From Podaxis mareebaensis (lineage: Eukaryota; Basidiomycota; Agaricomycetes; Agaricales; Agaricaceae), in contig JAEUWP010000203.1 in assembly GCA_018524725.1 (NCBI GenBank), positions 1 through 48,792 on the forward strand: a stretch of DNA of 48,792 nucleotides, given 5' to 3'. Position 1 is the first letter of the stretch; every line of letters begins with the position of its first letter. Of the stretch, positions 33,203-43,439 are shown one piece after another. Position numbers and translations under genes: made by a program. A model generated the notes under the pieces. That model was given only the letters and a program-made list of their open reading frames with translations. It made no database searches and was not told where the DNA came from.

Positions 33203-34654
33203 TCATCGTTTACTCTCCACCTTCTCCAGCTTTGGTTCAGACTCTTGTCCCTCCTGCCCCTCCTGCTGTTGTCCTGTATCCTCCGACTCGACAATCCATT
33301 GTAGAAATCGTTGTGCATCCTTACCCCTTACGCGTGAGCCTGGACAAAAAGACTTGAAGAACCAAGCCACGCAACCGTACCTGAGCTATTTTCTCCGGCA
33401 TAGACCTCCGCACGCAAAACCTAGGCACTAATCCACCAAATTCCCCGCACATGATCTTACGCCACTCGATAATCCTGCCGCCGTCATATTCTTTAAGGTG
33501 TTCGGCCGTGACACAACGGCCTTTGACGCCCAAGTCTTCGAGGACGGCCAGGTTCTCCGAAGGCGTCTTGAGGTCAACCGGAATTGTGATCGCAATCCTG
33601 CCCCGCAACAAACATCAGAAAAGAAGAGAAGTCATAGAACATGCACGAGGGGGTGTGCGTGTGGGAACACGGGGGAAGAGAAGAATGGAGACCGTGGAAC
33701 GGGGGGCGTCACTAAAAAAGAACAGCTAGAACGTACACCAGTGTACTACTTACCCAGTCCTCGTCCCAGGTACCATATCAACCAACTTTACAACCTGCAA
33801 CATCGTAAAAACGCGCGGCGACAACGGCGAGCCAAAGTCGTATGAAACAGACCAAATAGACTGCGATCTCGACAGGGTCTTGATGTCGTTCACGGACGTA
33901 ATCTCCGGGGTGTACCTACAGGCAGAAAAAGAATAAACGGGAAAAAAAAATCACAACCGCAACAGTTGCATTTCAACATCGGTATTGTGATAGGATGGGT
34001 ATGATTTAAAAAGTGAGAGCTCGCACTGTTGCTGATTCCGGATTCTATCTCTGCTCATCCTTGACCAAAGTTTCGTGTACAGGGTCGGAGTTGGATTGTG
34101 CGTGTTGTGGTCCGGTGGTGGAGTGCTGGGAAACTCGTGTGCGACGCAGTACCAGGGTGTTTCGGTTGCGGGTGGGAGTGTGGTTATGGGGAGAGAGTGA
34201 GAGAGAGAATGGGATGCGGAAAAGGTCGGGAGGGTGTGCGAGTAGGTTTGGATCCCGTTGTACACTTTGCCAGGTTTCCAGGATTGGGAGTCGTAGAGGA
34301 TTTGTTCTGCTTCGGCGATGAGAACTTCTTTACGGGGTAGATCTGGTTTGAGAAGGTGGGAGGGGTTGGTGATGTTATCAATGTTCATCAGAGGTAGGGG
34401 GGCGTACTGTTGAGTTTGACTGGGACCAGACAAAGTGCACGAGGGATATGGGGACGCTGCTGCTGCTGTTGTTGACGGTGTTCCTGTTGTTGTTCGGAAG
34501 CCGCGGTAGGACCATTCCCACTCACACCCTCATGGCCGAGGTCAGCACGAGAGGCTGACGGTGTCGGCGCAAAGTTGATCGTGCGTTCACGTTCACGGGT
34601 CGAGGTAGAGACTAATGTTGTTTGCGACGCCGCTGCTGTATTCGAGCGGGGCAT
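33203..34654 (-). CDS. DUF3074 / START-like domain protein
   Basis: Multi-exon gene from MPRSNTAAASQTTL to a stop at 33203-33205. Recognisable segments: a Ser/Gln-rich N-terminus with a Gln run, LIAEAEQILYDSQSWKPGK, ETPWYCVAHEF, YTKLWSRMSRDR, YTPEITSVNDIKTLSRSQSI, WSVSYDFGSPLSPRVFTMLQ, GRIAITIPVDLKTPSENL, and a final AQRFLQWIVESEDTGQQ tail rich in Glu and Gln. The WYC...H...E..Y order and the SPRVFTML block fit the fungal DUF3074 (START-like) family, thought to bind lipophilic ligands. Some exon borders between 33950 and 34450 are unresolved. It is convergent with DAP1. Confidence 0.62.
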
Positions 34655-35053
34655 TGGGGGTTTTACCTGTGCGTGTGTACGGCCGGGTCGTGGTGATGGT
34701 GATGGTTTGGGAAGAAAGGAGAAATGAAAGGTCAGGGTTCAGGGAATGGGAATGGAATCAGAATCAAAAGGTGTGATTCGTAGATTAGATTGTCAGAGCT
34801 CAGGGTTTGGGCGATAACATATTTTCTCTCCCTCTCTTTCCTACCCCTTTGGTTGTTTCTACGCGGTGCTAGATTCATTCTTGCTATCTTATTGAAATAC
34901 AGGACGCGAGTGAGTGATGGTGATCTTCTGTAAAGAGACCGACGTGAGCGGCGGATGGGATAAAGGGGAACGGCACGGGGTGGTGCGGTGAAACTGAGTT
35001 GTCTGGATGGGGAGATCTCGCGTTGGTCAATAGTCGAATGTACGGGCGTGGGT
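34655..35053. other. Intergenic, no gene seen
   Basis: Upstream region of the DUF3074-type gene. A 193-codon open frame here on the minus strand is low complexity and overlaps the next gene in another frame, so I do not count it. Confidence 0.5.
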
Positions 35054-35389
35054 CTATTGTTTGTCAAAAAGTTTTTCCCAAGTTGCGGCTGGTGATGGGA
35101 CTCGGAGGACTGGTACGGGTGTGGTAGAAATATGGACTTTGGTTGCAGTACTCGCCATGCCTGTAGTCGCCACCGTCGTCTTCGTAATTGTAGATGCAGC
35201 TCCATGCTGAGGCCGGCGAGTCCATTTTGCGTGGCGCGTATGGGTGCAGAGGGTGGAGAGTTTGTAGCAGGAGAAAATGAGCGCGCAGGTAAAGGAAAGG
35301 AGGCCGAGCGCAATGTAAATGAACATGATACTATGCGCGGTTCCCCCGACGGAATTACTATTCACGTCGAGGTCAAATGCAGGCGCCAT
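35054..35389 (-). CDS. Hypothetical single-span membrane protein
   Basis: Intronless 111-residue frame starting MAPAFDLDVNSNSVGG. One hydrophobic segment lies at about residues 20-41 (SIMFIYIALGLLSFTCALIF), followed by a Thr/Ala-rich tail. No family recognised. It is divergent from SLD5, whose ATG lies 122 bp away, and upstream of the DUF3074-type gene. Further exons downstream cannot be excluded. Confidence 0.45.
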   Translation of the reverse strand: MAPAFDLDVNSNSVGGTAHSIMFIYIALGLLSFTCALIFSCYKLSTLCTHTRHAKWTRRPQHGAASTITKTTVATTGMASTATKVHISTTPVPVLRVPSPAATWEKLFDKQ

Positions 35390-35510
35390 GGGTAGTTTGA
35401 GATGGAGAGCATGGCTGGGTCGTCGTGGTCGGTGTTATGAAGGGGATTGGCATTCAGGCTGGGCAGGGATCAAATAGTATATCATCATCACTTGTTTGTT
35501 CTCCACCATT

Positions 35511-36440
35511 ATGGCTGACTGGCAAACGGACTGGAACGTCGACAGTGCTGGCGACAGAGACGTCCAAATGGCAGCCCCGTCATCACCACCGCGAGCGTTG
35601 TTGGAACCAGAGAGAGAGGAGACACCGTTAGAACAGCTGATACGACACTGGATGAATGAACGACATGCTCCGGATATTCTGCCTGCTCAAGAGGCCCTGT
35701 TGTCTTCGATTCTGGACCACCTTAGGAGGCAGGTACTGTCCTCCCCCCGTCATTGTGCTTTAAACCTGGTTGGCTGATTGGTGATAGGCAGTCGGATGCT
35801 GTTCAGTTGCTCAGGGGAGACCCTTCGACATCTGATGATGAGCATCTGAGGATCACACTCGTACAACTCGATATCGAGCGCGTCAAGTTTATCGTCCGGT
35901 CCTACGTCCGCACTCGGCTGTACAAGGTGCAGTTCTTTGAGTCGGATATGGATTCAGGTTGGTGCTGACGCGTGGGCGTAGATTGAAAAGTACGCGCGGT
36001 ATATCACGTCGAACGCAGAGATCCAGACGCGCTTGACGGCTGCTGAACGCGACCATGCGAGTCGACATGCTGATCTGACGGATAGGCATTTCAATTTCAG
36101 TGTGCTGCAGAGTCTGCCTGAGCCACAGAGGCATTTGGATGACGAGACGCCGTATTATATGCCCCCAATGAGTGCGTACTCTTCCCTCTTCTGATTTCCA
36201 GACTTATTGATGGTTGGTGCAGTGAGTACTCCTGATGTTACTCGACCTGTATTCGTACACGCGTTAAAAGACTGTCCTCCTGTTATTCTTCCAGAGTACG
36301 CCCTCCCTTGCTGATGATAAGTACCAGACTGACGATCGGACAGTGGAACGCGACACGAAATGCTCAAAGGGCACATCTCTCTCACACACTTTTCGGTTGT
36401 CGAACACCTAGTCGCAAGAGGCGAAGCCGAGCTCGTCTGA
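35511..36440 (+). CDS. SLD5: DNA replication complex GINS subunit SLD5
   Basis: Exons 35511-35732, 35792-35926, 35982-36171, 36223-36295 and 36344-36440 give 238 residues. Family landmarks: TPLEQLIRHWMNERHAPDIL, ALLSSILDHLRRQ, LDIERVKFIVRSYVRTRLYK-like segment, IEKYARYI, LTAAERDHASRH, and the C-terminal DGTRHEMLKGHISLTHFSVV with HLVARGEAELV. Sld5 with Psf1-3 forms GINS, which joins Cdc45 and Mcm2-7 in the replicative CMG helicase. It is tail to tail with the NC2-alpha gene, 41 bp apart. The third intron uses GTGCGT...GCAG and leaves a Met-Met-Ser junction; that border is slightly less certain. Confidence 0.9.
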
Positions 36441-36481
36441 TACCATACTGTATTCTATAATATACAACAAAAAGAATTACA

Positions 36482-37236
36482 CTATTCTTGCCAATCATCG
36501 TCGTCATCTTCTGGAGTCTTCCGCTGCGCAGGGTACCGCTCTTCCTCGGCATCCTCGTCGTCTCTATCATACATCGTCGCATCACCCTCCGCATCCTGAT
36601 TCTGACTCTTCTTCCCTCTCCCAGCACTCCCACCTTCCTCATCCTCACCCTTCTTCTTTCTCCGTCGTTTAGGCGCCGATGCACCGCCTTCGCCGTCTGC
36701 ACCACCACCGGGGGTCGTAGTAGCAGCCTTTTTGGATTTGCGCTTCTTCTTGCCGTCGGCGTTTTCAGCTTCGAGGTCGATGGTGCCTCCGGCACTTGGA
36801 TCAGGAACAGCTTCAACGATCTCTTTGAGAAAGTCAAGCATTTCCGTTGTTTCGACCGCATGTTTACTGGGAAAGTGTGCGAGTGTTACTGGTGCTGTGG
36901 TGGAAGGACGTGGATGACGCACAGGTGATACGCTTCGACCTTTTTGGACCCGCGTTCTGTTGTCACTTTGCTAGCTTCGTCGATCAAGAGGCCGAGGAAC
37001 AGTTCCAATGCTTTCGCTATAGTGTAGTTGAATGATGAGTTCCGTCTTTGGAGTTGAGAGGGGGGACGTACATATGACGATGGGAGTTGCTTGAGCGACT
37101 TTGCCCACTTCCTCGTCCTTTTGCATGATCTTTTTTATTCGCGCCTGGGATGGACGTGAGTGAGAGGTTTTTGGTGGTGTAGAGGTGTGCGCGGGCGTAC
37201 GACGGGGAATTTTGTCTGCTTGTTCTTGTTCTTCAT
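36482..37236 (-). CDS. BUR6: NC2-alpha (DRAP1/Bur6-like) transcription corepressor subunit
   Basis: Exons 37236-37201, 37144-37072, 37016-36923 and 36866-36482 give 195 residues. The histone fold occupies the first 80: KFPVARIKKIMQKDEEVGKV, ATPIVISKALELFLGLLIDE, ASKVTTERGSKKVEAYHLKH, AVETTEMLDFLKEIV. The remainder is a disordered tail with basic clusters (KKKRKSKK, PKRRRKKKGEDEE) that look like nuclear localisation signals, and an acidic end (EDDDDDWQE). NC2-alpha pairs with NC2-beta (Dr1) and binds TBP on promoters to block or redirect RNA polymerase II initiation. Pol epsilon/CHRAC-type subunits share the fold but not this start. Confidence 0.88.
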
Positions 37237-37313
37237 GAGAGTATGTGTGGATGTTGAGAGTGGGAAAATATCAACATCATGACGTCTCAATCTGGATCTT
37301 GAACAACATAGAC

Positions 37314-37342
37314 GCCCAGGCTATACTAACCAATGACGCGTC
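37314..37342 (+). repeat. 29-bp direct repeat, left copy
   Basis: Starts GCCCAGGCTATACTAACC and ends TGACGCGTC. An exact copy lies at 39199-39227, 1885 bp away, in the same orientation. Together they bracket the region holding the mariner-like element. Confidence 0.9.
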
Positions 37343-37887
37343 AACGGCTGTCATGAAGTACCGCCTTGCTGACTACCACAAGCAAACCCAAGTTCGGTCG
37401 GATGTCGTCTCCGGACATTTGTAGAATCCCACCTGATTCCGAGTCCTCCCGGTATTGCCAAAATTCAGGTGGTTAATCTATGCCTGTGCCAAGGTTTTCC
37501 CAGCTCGTTCTCAGTGTTTACACGCTTAGACCAAGTTGTCACAGCTCTAGACGTAGACTTTGGCGTCTCTATCCCTGGTAACAGGGAAAATCGGCAATTC
37601 AAGCGCTCACTGAGCACTAAAGCTCCTGAGGAAATTGATGATGGATGAGACAATACATTTTCTCAGTGCAGCAGTGATCAGACCATGTGCCATCAAAACG
37701 GGAGGTCTTTTGGCAACACATTTCAACTACATCCACGCGGCCTGGCTTGCTTTACCTGTCTTCAAAGTAACCTCAACAAAGTTAACCCTGTTCAAGAGTA
37801 CCTCAAAAGCAGGTTGGCTACACGTAGAAAGGTAGAGGAGGAGACAGAGCAGTAAATAACCATTCTATTGAAGCCTTTACACATCTA
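37343..37887. other. Unassigned DNA between the left direct repeat and the mariner-like element
   Basis: 545 bp with no recognised gene. Its composition resembles transposon-derived sequence, but I cannot name a family. Confidence 0.35.
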
Positions 37888-37917
37888 CAGTAGAGGACAG
37901 GCAAAGTCGACAAATTT
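37888..37917 (+). repeat. Left terminal inverted repeat
   Basis: Pairs with 39152-39181: 26 of 30 positions match (29 of 33 if the flanking CTA/TAG is included). Confidence 0.88.
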
Positions 37918-38373
37918 GGACAAACTTTTTATTTTTCCGCGAAACCGTCGGAAATGAATCTATTCGATGAGAGCTTTCGAATGAACCAAAAAGGACCAAA
38001 AACCAACGAGCGGTTGCTCCGGAAAATGCCAAATAAGGTAGTGGTACCCAAAAAATGGGCAAAAGGCCGAAATGGGCATGGAAATTTACCAAAACATGTG
38101 GAAGCGATTCCTTTTAATGAAAGCGACATGATCACTTAGAATCGTAGGAATCTAACGAGCGGATATTTTATAATCAAATTAAGAATAATTCAAGTAGAAA
38201 TTTCTTCACCACTGCTATACATCTTATGCCACTGAAAAAGAAGCTGAAATGAAACCTCAATGGCCTCCAAATTCAACCCTCCGCACCACCCGGCCCACCA
38301 GAGCATCCATCTGCTTCCGGAAAAGAGCTCAGCCCGGTATTGGCAGCTGGTGAAGGTGCCAGCACAGAAATAG

Positions 38374-38990
38374 TCACGACCTCAGGGTCACCCAATGAAC
38401 CGGTAGCAGCCTGAAAATGACAACTGACCAAGGTTTACCCAAGGGTCTCAAGCAGACACTTGAGAAACGTGGATTCAATGTTTCACACATGAGAGCTAAG
38501 TGCTCTCCTGTCTGTCCATGGGACAATATTGACTGTTGTATGGCCCGATTGCTCAGCAAACAATAAGATTTCGCAAATCAAGAATCTATGCTGGAAAAAG
38601 TCATCCATGATGCTGGCCATGAGTGCATTTTTCTACCAAAATTCCATTGTGAACTGAATCCAATTGAGATGGTAAGAAATGCTTTCAAGTTCATTCATCA
38701 TTCCGTATACTAATTACAAGCTAATCTAGTATTGGGGGTGGGCCAAATACCACTACTGCCAGGCTCCTAAGAGGACCTTTGAAGACGCAAGAAAGCCGCT
38801 TACAAATCATTTGATTCATGTCCCGTTGATGCTATCAGACGTTTCATCAACCGCTTATGGAGGTTTATGAGCACGTACCGTATTGGGCTGACAGGAAAAG
38901 CTGTTGCTTGGGCTGTTCGTAAGCAGAAGGGACATAGGGCCGTTTCTCAGCAAGCAATGATGCATCTTGAAGCTATGTTTCCTAAAATAG
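38374..38990 (+). pseudogene. Transposase remnant (DDE, C-terminal part)
   Basis: Readable blocks: LPKGLKQTLEKRGFNVSHMR, DCCMARLLSKQ, then an in-frame TAA (about 38562), SMLEKVIHDAGHECIFLPKF, HCELNPIEM, a likely intron (38673-38729), YWGWAKYHYCQAPKRTFEDA, a one-base loss near 38788, then RRFINR, GLTGKAVAWAVRKQKGHRAV, SQQAMMHLEAM. The LNPIEM...W block is the region of the third catalytic acidic residue in IS630/Tc1/mariner enzymes. The stop and the frameshift show it is dead. Confidence 0.82.
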
Positions 38991-39151
38991 CCCAGTTTCT
39001 ATATACATGTGCCGAGAATTTCATGAAAAATTTTGGCAGAGGTCAAAAAAGCGTGAGAAAAATACAAATGTTGTGTTTTTCGACGCGTTTCATGAATCGG
39101 AGTTCATTGCCAGAAAATCTCATAATTTCAACGAGCCAATCCCGAGATACT

Positions 39152-39181
39152 AAAGTTGTCGAGTTTACCTGTCCCCTACTG
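39152..39181 (-). repeat. Right terminal inverted repeat
   Basis: Inverted partner of 37888-37917, followed by TA. Confidence 0.88.
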
Positions 39182-39198
39182 TAGTACTTTTGGAGAAT

Positions 39199-39227
39199 GC
39201 CCAGGCTATACTAACCAATGACGCGTC
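39199..39227 (+). repeat. 29-bp direct repeat, right copy
   Basis: Identical to 37314-37342. It begins 15 bp after the right TA of the mariner-like element. Confidence 0.9.
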
Positions 39228-39431
39228 TTGACTGGGGGAGTGTGGGAACTTTGACCTCTTTCCGCAGGTGGCTATTGGCTATTTTAAGCTACGCCATGGA
39301 TCTTGATTTTCGAAGCCTTCGCGTATCGGTACATGGTGTCTGAACCAAACAAGCGGCAACCTCCAAGTCACCCTCCTTAAGACCTCACGCTTTGAACACT
39401 TGTAAGTGTTTCATTCACTCCTCTCGCTACG

Positions 39432-40690
39432 ATGGACAAGGAACGTCATGCAGCTTATGTGTCGCGCGAAACTTTACCTCCAGAAAGTCATTCCGGCCAC
39501 GGCTCCTCATCAACAACACCCGTGTCCCATGGGGCATCCCAGGTGCAGAAGGCTGAGGAGCGTTATTTTGGATATGGAGACCACTCGGACGTTTACAAAG
39601 GCTACTATAGCGGACGATTAGTGAGTCTATACATCTCATCCTTCCGTCTGCTAATTCCACAACCCAGGTCGCTATCAAGCAGCTACGAGGCGTCAATTCC
39701 AGCAAAACCGAGATTAGAGATGTTCTTCGTCAGGTAGTTGCCCCTCCGATTCATGTCATTGAATCTCTACTCATCATCGCTTACAGAACCTACAAGTCCA
39801 GTTCGATACGAGTTGGCGACACTTGGATCATCCAAACATATGCAAGATTTACGTGATTGCTGAAGGCTTCGGCTTTCTACCAGCACTAGTCATGACCTAC
39901 TATCAACGCGGTAACATCATACAACACATTAAAAAACACAATCCTCAAATCGGCCAACGAACAAAATGGGTACTTGAATGCTATCCAATGTGAACCATGG
40001 CACCTAATAGCACTGTCATCAGGTTTCTGAGATCGCGGATGGTCTCTCCTATTTGCATTCCGTTCCTGTATACCACGGCGATCTACGCGGTGTTCGTATC
40101 CACCATCCCGCGTACATCCCCTAGCTTACCCAACTCTCTAGGCAAACGTATTCCTAGATGACAACGATCGTGCCGTGATTGCAGACTACGGTATTGCTCA
40201 ATGCTTCAGCAACTCCGATTTTCCCTCCGCTAAATCTACTGGAACTGTGCGCTGGACTGCCGCCGAGGAGGTAATAGGGCCTTCTCCCGATGCAAACTCT
40301 CGACCGGAAAAGATCGACATCTACGCCTTCGGCATGACAATGCTTGAGGTAGGCGCAGTACATGCTGCAACCGCGTGCGCGCTCACGTCCTCATCTTCCT
40401 TCCATGCATCTAAGATTATCTCCGGAGACCTTCCCTACTCCGACAAATCCAATATCGGAGTCATATTTGCGATCTCAAAACATGAGGCTCCAAAGCTCCC
40501 ACAAAGTATCGTCGGCAACACCGAACTCAGGAATTTATTTGACGCCTGCACTCAACCAGCACCCGAAGATAGGCCCTCTGCACAACACGCATCCAATGTT
40601 CTTCGAGCGGTGGGTTGTACTCTTCTAGAGAAATTGTCATCTCATCACAATGGCCAGCTCCTCCCTCCTTCAGGCTTATGCCAAAGGTAA
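39432..40690 (+). CDS. Protein kinase-like protein (TKL-like, agaricomycete type)
   Basis: Exons 39432-39620, 39668-39733, 39787-39969, 40023-40091, 40142-40348 and 40415-40690 give 329 residues. Kinase motifs: glycine loop GYGDHSDVYKG, VAIKQLRG with the ATP lysine, HLDHPNICKIY, catalytic loop YHGDLRGANVF (HGD where classical kinases have HRD), IADYGIA (DYG for DFG), WTAAEE in the APE position, DIYAFGMTMLE, and PAPEDRPSA near the end of the C-lobe. The key Asp, Asn and Lys are kept, so activity is possible. Splicing at 40688 could extend the tail to a stop at 40776. No transmembrane segment was seen. Substrate unknown. Confidence 0.8.
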
Positions 40691-41772
40691 GAGACCTTCC
40701 CTCTCTCTGTTCCTTATATACTAAACCGTTTCGTTTCAGGCTCCTGTGGTATCTCAGCAGTTGGACCCGGTACTAGTAGATTTCTTTGTATGCTACTGGG
40801 CTCGCCATGATTGTTCTGGAACATTATTTATAAAATGCGGTATTATTCTTCCCTGTATAACATTTGCATAGATCCTTGTGAGGTAGTCGGTATAAAAAAT
40901 AGTAGTTGGTCGTCATTCGCAATCGCCAGAAATGAGATGCCAAAGCCGTCACCGGCAACCGCTAGCTCGGGTTGGGACTGCTATCGCGCACCCGTTTGTA
41001 GTAGCTAGTCCATCACAATAAAAGTTGATTTTTAAAAAAACTGCTAGCTCAGGAGCCTATTTGGTTCATGCACTTGGAGGAACCCCTCCTATGTGGGATG
41101 TAATGGACACTTTGAAGGATATGGAATGGTTCTCGGGAAGGAGGGCACTTCGGTATTTGCTAGGACTTTCCTGCCTTTCGCCGCTGCTTCCTTTCTGGTT
41201 ATTTGGCATATACCAAGGGTGGCAGATAAGCATCGCCGGCTGGTACTTATTTACCTCACCATTCCAACTGACCTCAGTACATATACCATGTTCTACTTCC
41301 TCTTGTCATGATCTCTTCCCCAGTATTCCAGTCACCTCCGCTCTCTAGCCTCGGATCGTGTCCCAACGCCATAGCTTGTATATCTGCGTCCTTTCCGGTC
41401 CCTTCGTCACTTCTTGAAGCTGTGTTCCTTAGTTGGTCTTCGTCAAATCAATCCCCGTCATAACCCATTCCTCACGACTCCGCACACCGATCGACGAAAA
41501 CAGCCGAGCTAGGTAAAAGGAACCGCCACCGGCACTATGTACCACAAGTTCTGTAAACCAATCCGGGCGTACGCGGTTCAGCGTAATTCGAATGGAATTC
41601 ATCTCGCGTTGCAGATGGATGTACCGGCGACTGAGGTGCTGCTCGGCAGCGCTGTGCGCGTCTCCAGACACCGCAAGTTCGGTTAACGTTTATTTAGAGA
41701 TTTCTTACACGTGCTATCAATGCATTACAAAATGTGACCCAAAGGAAACCAGCTCTTAACTATTGCGTCCAA
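40691..41772. other. Intergenic between the two kinase-like genes
   Basis: No gene recognised. An 80-codon minus-strand frame at 41429-41671 has no familiar motif. The right part (about 41625-41772) is included in the kinase duplication. Confidence 0.45.
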
Positions 41773-43313
41773 CTAAGCTTCCATGGCCGTCCGCCTCAGG
41801 TGCTGGTATGTTGGATCTATTTTGCATATTTATCAGCTCAAACTTAGACACGTCGGGCAGCTGGCGAGATCATCACTCACATGAAGCAGGATATTGTATA
41901 CACGGCCATAGTCTATTTCGATGTCAGACTTAGTTCTCGTTATCTCCCAGAAGGCAGAGCTGTCTTTATATTTGACACGCTCTTCTGGGCGATCATCCTG
42001 GATCTGCAGGCCACCAATGTAAGCCTGGATCGTGCTACAATCAGGCCGGTTGGTGGGTTCATAGTCCCAGCACTGGTTCATTAGGTCCCACACCCTGTCG
42101 TCAACTATGTTGTTCCCGACATCCTGTGCAGGCCGTACCGGGATTTCGCGGCGTATCAACAAAGAGGCCAGCACGCTGTAATCATTCTTGTACTGGTAAA
42201 ATGGGATCTTGCCGGTGCAAACCTGACGAACCGTCAAGTGTCTTTCAAATGAGTATGCGAGTTCATACCTCGTAACACAAGCAGCCGAAAGACCAGATAT
42301 CAGATTCTTTTGTCAATGGTCCAGCCTCATCTGTATCGAGCATTTCGGGTGCCGTCCATCGCAATGTGCCTCTAACTCGCCCAGGGTTAGAATCAACTCC
42401 AATGTCCAGTGCTCGAAAGTCTGTCAACAACACCCGGCCGGCATGCGAAACCACAACATTTTGCTATCAAGACATGAGAGTTAACGAGGCGTTGGCATAA
42501 ACATGCGAGGAGAATGTACCCCTTTGACGTCGCCGTGTACTATATTTATTTGATGCAGGTACCCCAGACCATCGGCGACATCTGAAATCTGATGCAAGAG
42601 GCCCGGTAGCTTGGTTTGGGATAACCGATAAACCACGATGGAGCACGTACCAGAGGTAGTCGAGGAGTTTTAGAATTCCTTTCCAGATAATCACGAAGGT
42701 TTCCATTCTGCATCCAGGGAGTAATAAGAGCGATTCTCGGCGACGATTCACCAAAAAGGTATGCGCCGTAAAACGGCAAGATATTGGAATGGGAGAGACG
42801 GGTCCACAGGATGAGTTCTTTGACGTGCGTCTGCGAAGTGTTTGAGCCTGTCTGTTAGATTTGATTGACGACAAATGTGACGGAGCTCACCCTGAAAAGC
42901 GCGGTAATAGCTTGGCTCTGGTGCAATCGAACGACCTTGAGGCAAATCTCCAGGCCCTCATATATTCCCTTATAAACGTCAGAAAATCCCCCTCCTGCTA
43001 TGGAATCGGCGTCGATTTCAACCCCTTTAAGCACATAGGGATGCGGTAAAGCCAAGCCAATAAGTGTGCTGAAAACATCCAGAATATTCCCCTCCTCGCT
43101 CGTTGAAAGAGGGCCTGGTTCGCGTAGAATCTTTGTATCAAACCATGAATCAGATTTGCAAAGGTAGCGACAATGCACAGCCCAAGGACGTACTAAGCCG
43201 AGGTAATCAACCATATGTTGGGCGTCATCTCCCACAAGTTTACGAGCCCGAGCTCGTTGTTTGGAGTTGCTAATGATTTTCTGGAGCAGAGAACGACACT
43301 GTTGTTGAAGCAT
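41625..43313. repeat. Kinase duplication, longer copy
   Basis: Sequence from about 41625 leftward of the gene through its C-lobe exons recurs at 43440-44160. The large C-lobe exon is almost identical in the two copies, while flanking sequence is clearly diverged. Confidence 0.85.
41773..43313 (-). CDS. Kinase-like protein with DFR in place of DFG
   Basis: Multi-exon gene starting MLQQQCRSLLQKIISNSKQR and ending HHLRRTAMEA if the last intron (GTGAGTGATG...CAG) is spliced. Kinase features: IAGGGFSDVYKG, EICLKVVRLH, HVKELILWTRLSHSNILPFY, ITPWMQNGNLRDYLERN, ISDVADGLGYLHQINIVHGD, then VKGQNVVV, LLTDFRAL, WTAPEML, DIWSFGCLCYEV, PDCSTIQ in the C-lobe. The metal-binding DFG glycine is replaced by Arg, which can reduce or remove activity; the HGD aspartate and the lysine remain. 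The N-terminal 100 residues are helical with no named domain. Related genes are abundant in agaricomycetes. A truncated copy follows to the right. Confidence 0.78.
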
Positions 43314-43439
43314 TTGAAGACCTTCCTCAGCCCAGCCTCAGCCTCAGGGCCCAGTGAAAACCCGGATCGAGCCATGTCACGCGTGATCGGACCTGGCCGA
43401 ACTATGCGGTATGGACGAGATCATAGGCAGTGCTCTCTA

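Larger units (their letters stand above)
37888..39181 (+). mobile_element. Degenerate Tc1/mariner-IS630-like DNA transposon, 1294 bp
   Basis: Bounded by imperfect terminal inverted repeats that begin CAGTAGAGGACAGG on the left and CAGTAGGGGACAGG on the right (reverse complement), each preceded by TA, the target duplication typical of this superfamily (37886-37887 and 39182-39183). The interior carries the C-terminal part of a transposase with the HCELNPIEM...W motif. The N-terminal half of the transposase is not evident, so this is an internally deleted, inactive copy. Confidence 0.85.

Noticed and set aside
34732..35313. 193-codon minus-strand frame
   Set aside because: Low-complexity, overlaps the small membrane protein gene in another frame, and has no family motif.
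36488..36928. 146-codon hydrophobic frame on the plus strand
   Set aside because: It is the antisense of the Lys/Glu/Asp-rich tail of NC2-alpha, which naturally reads as Leu/Phe/Ser-rich on the other strand.
41429..41671. 80-codon minus-strand frame between the kinase genes
   Set aside because: No motif, partly inside the duplicated flank, and the other copy does not keep the frame.
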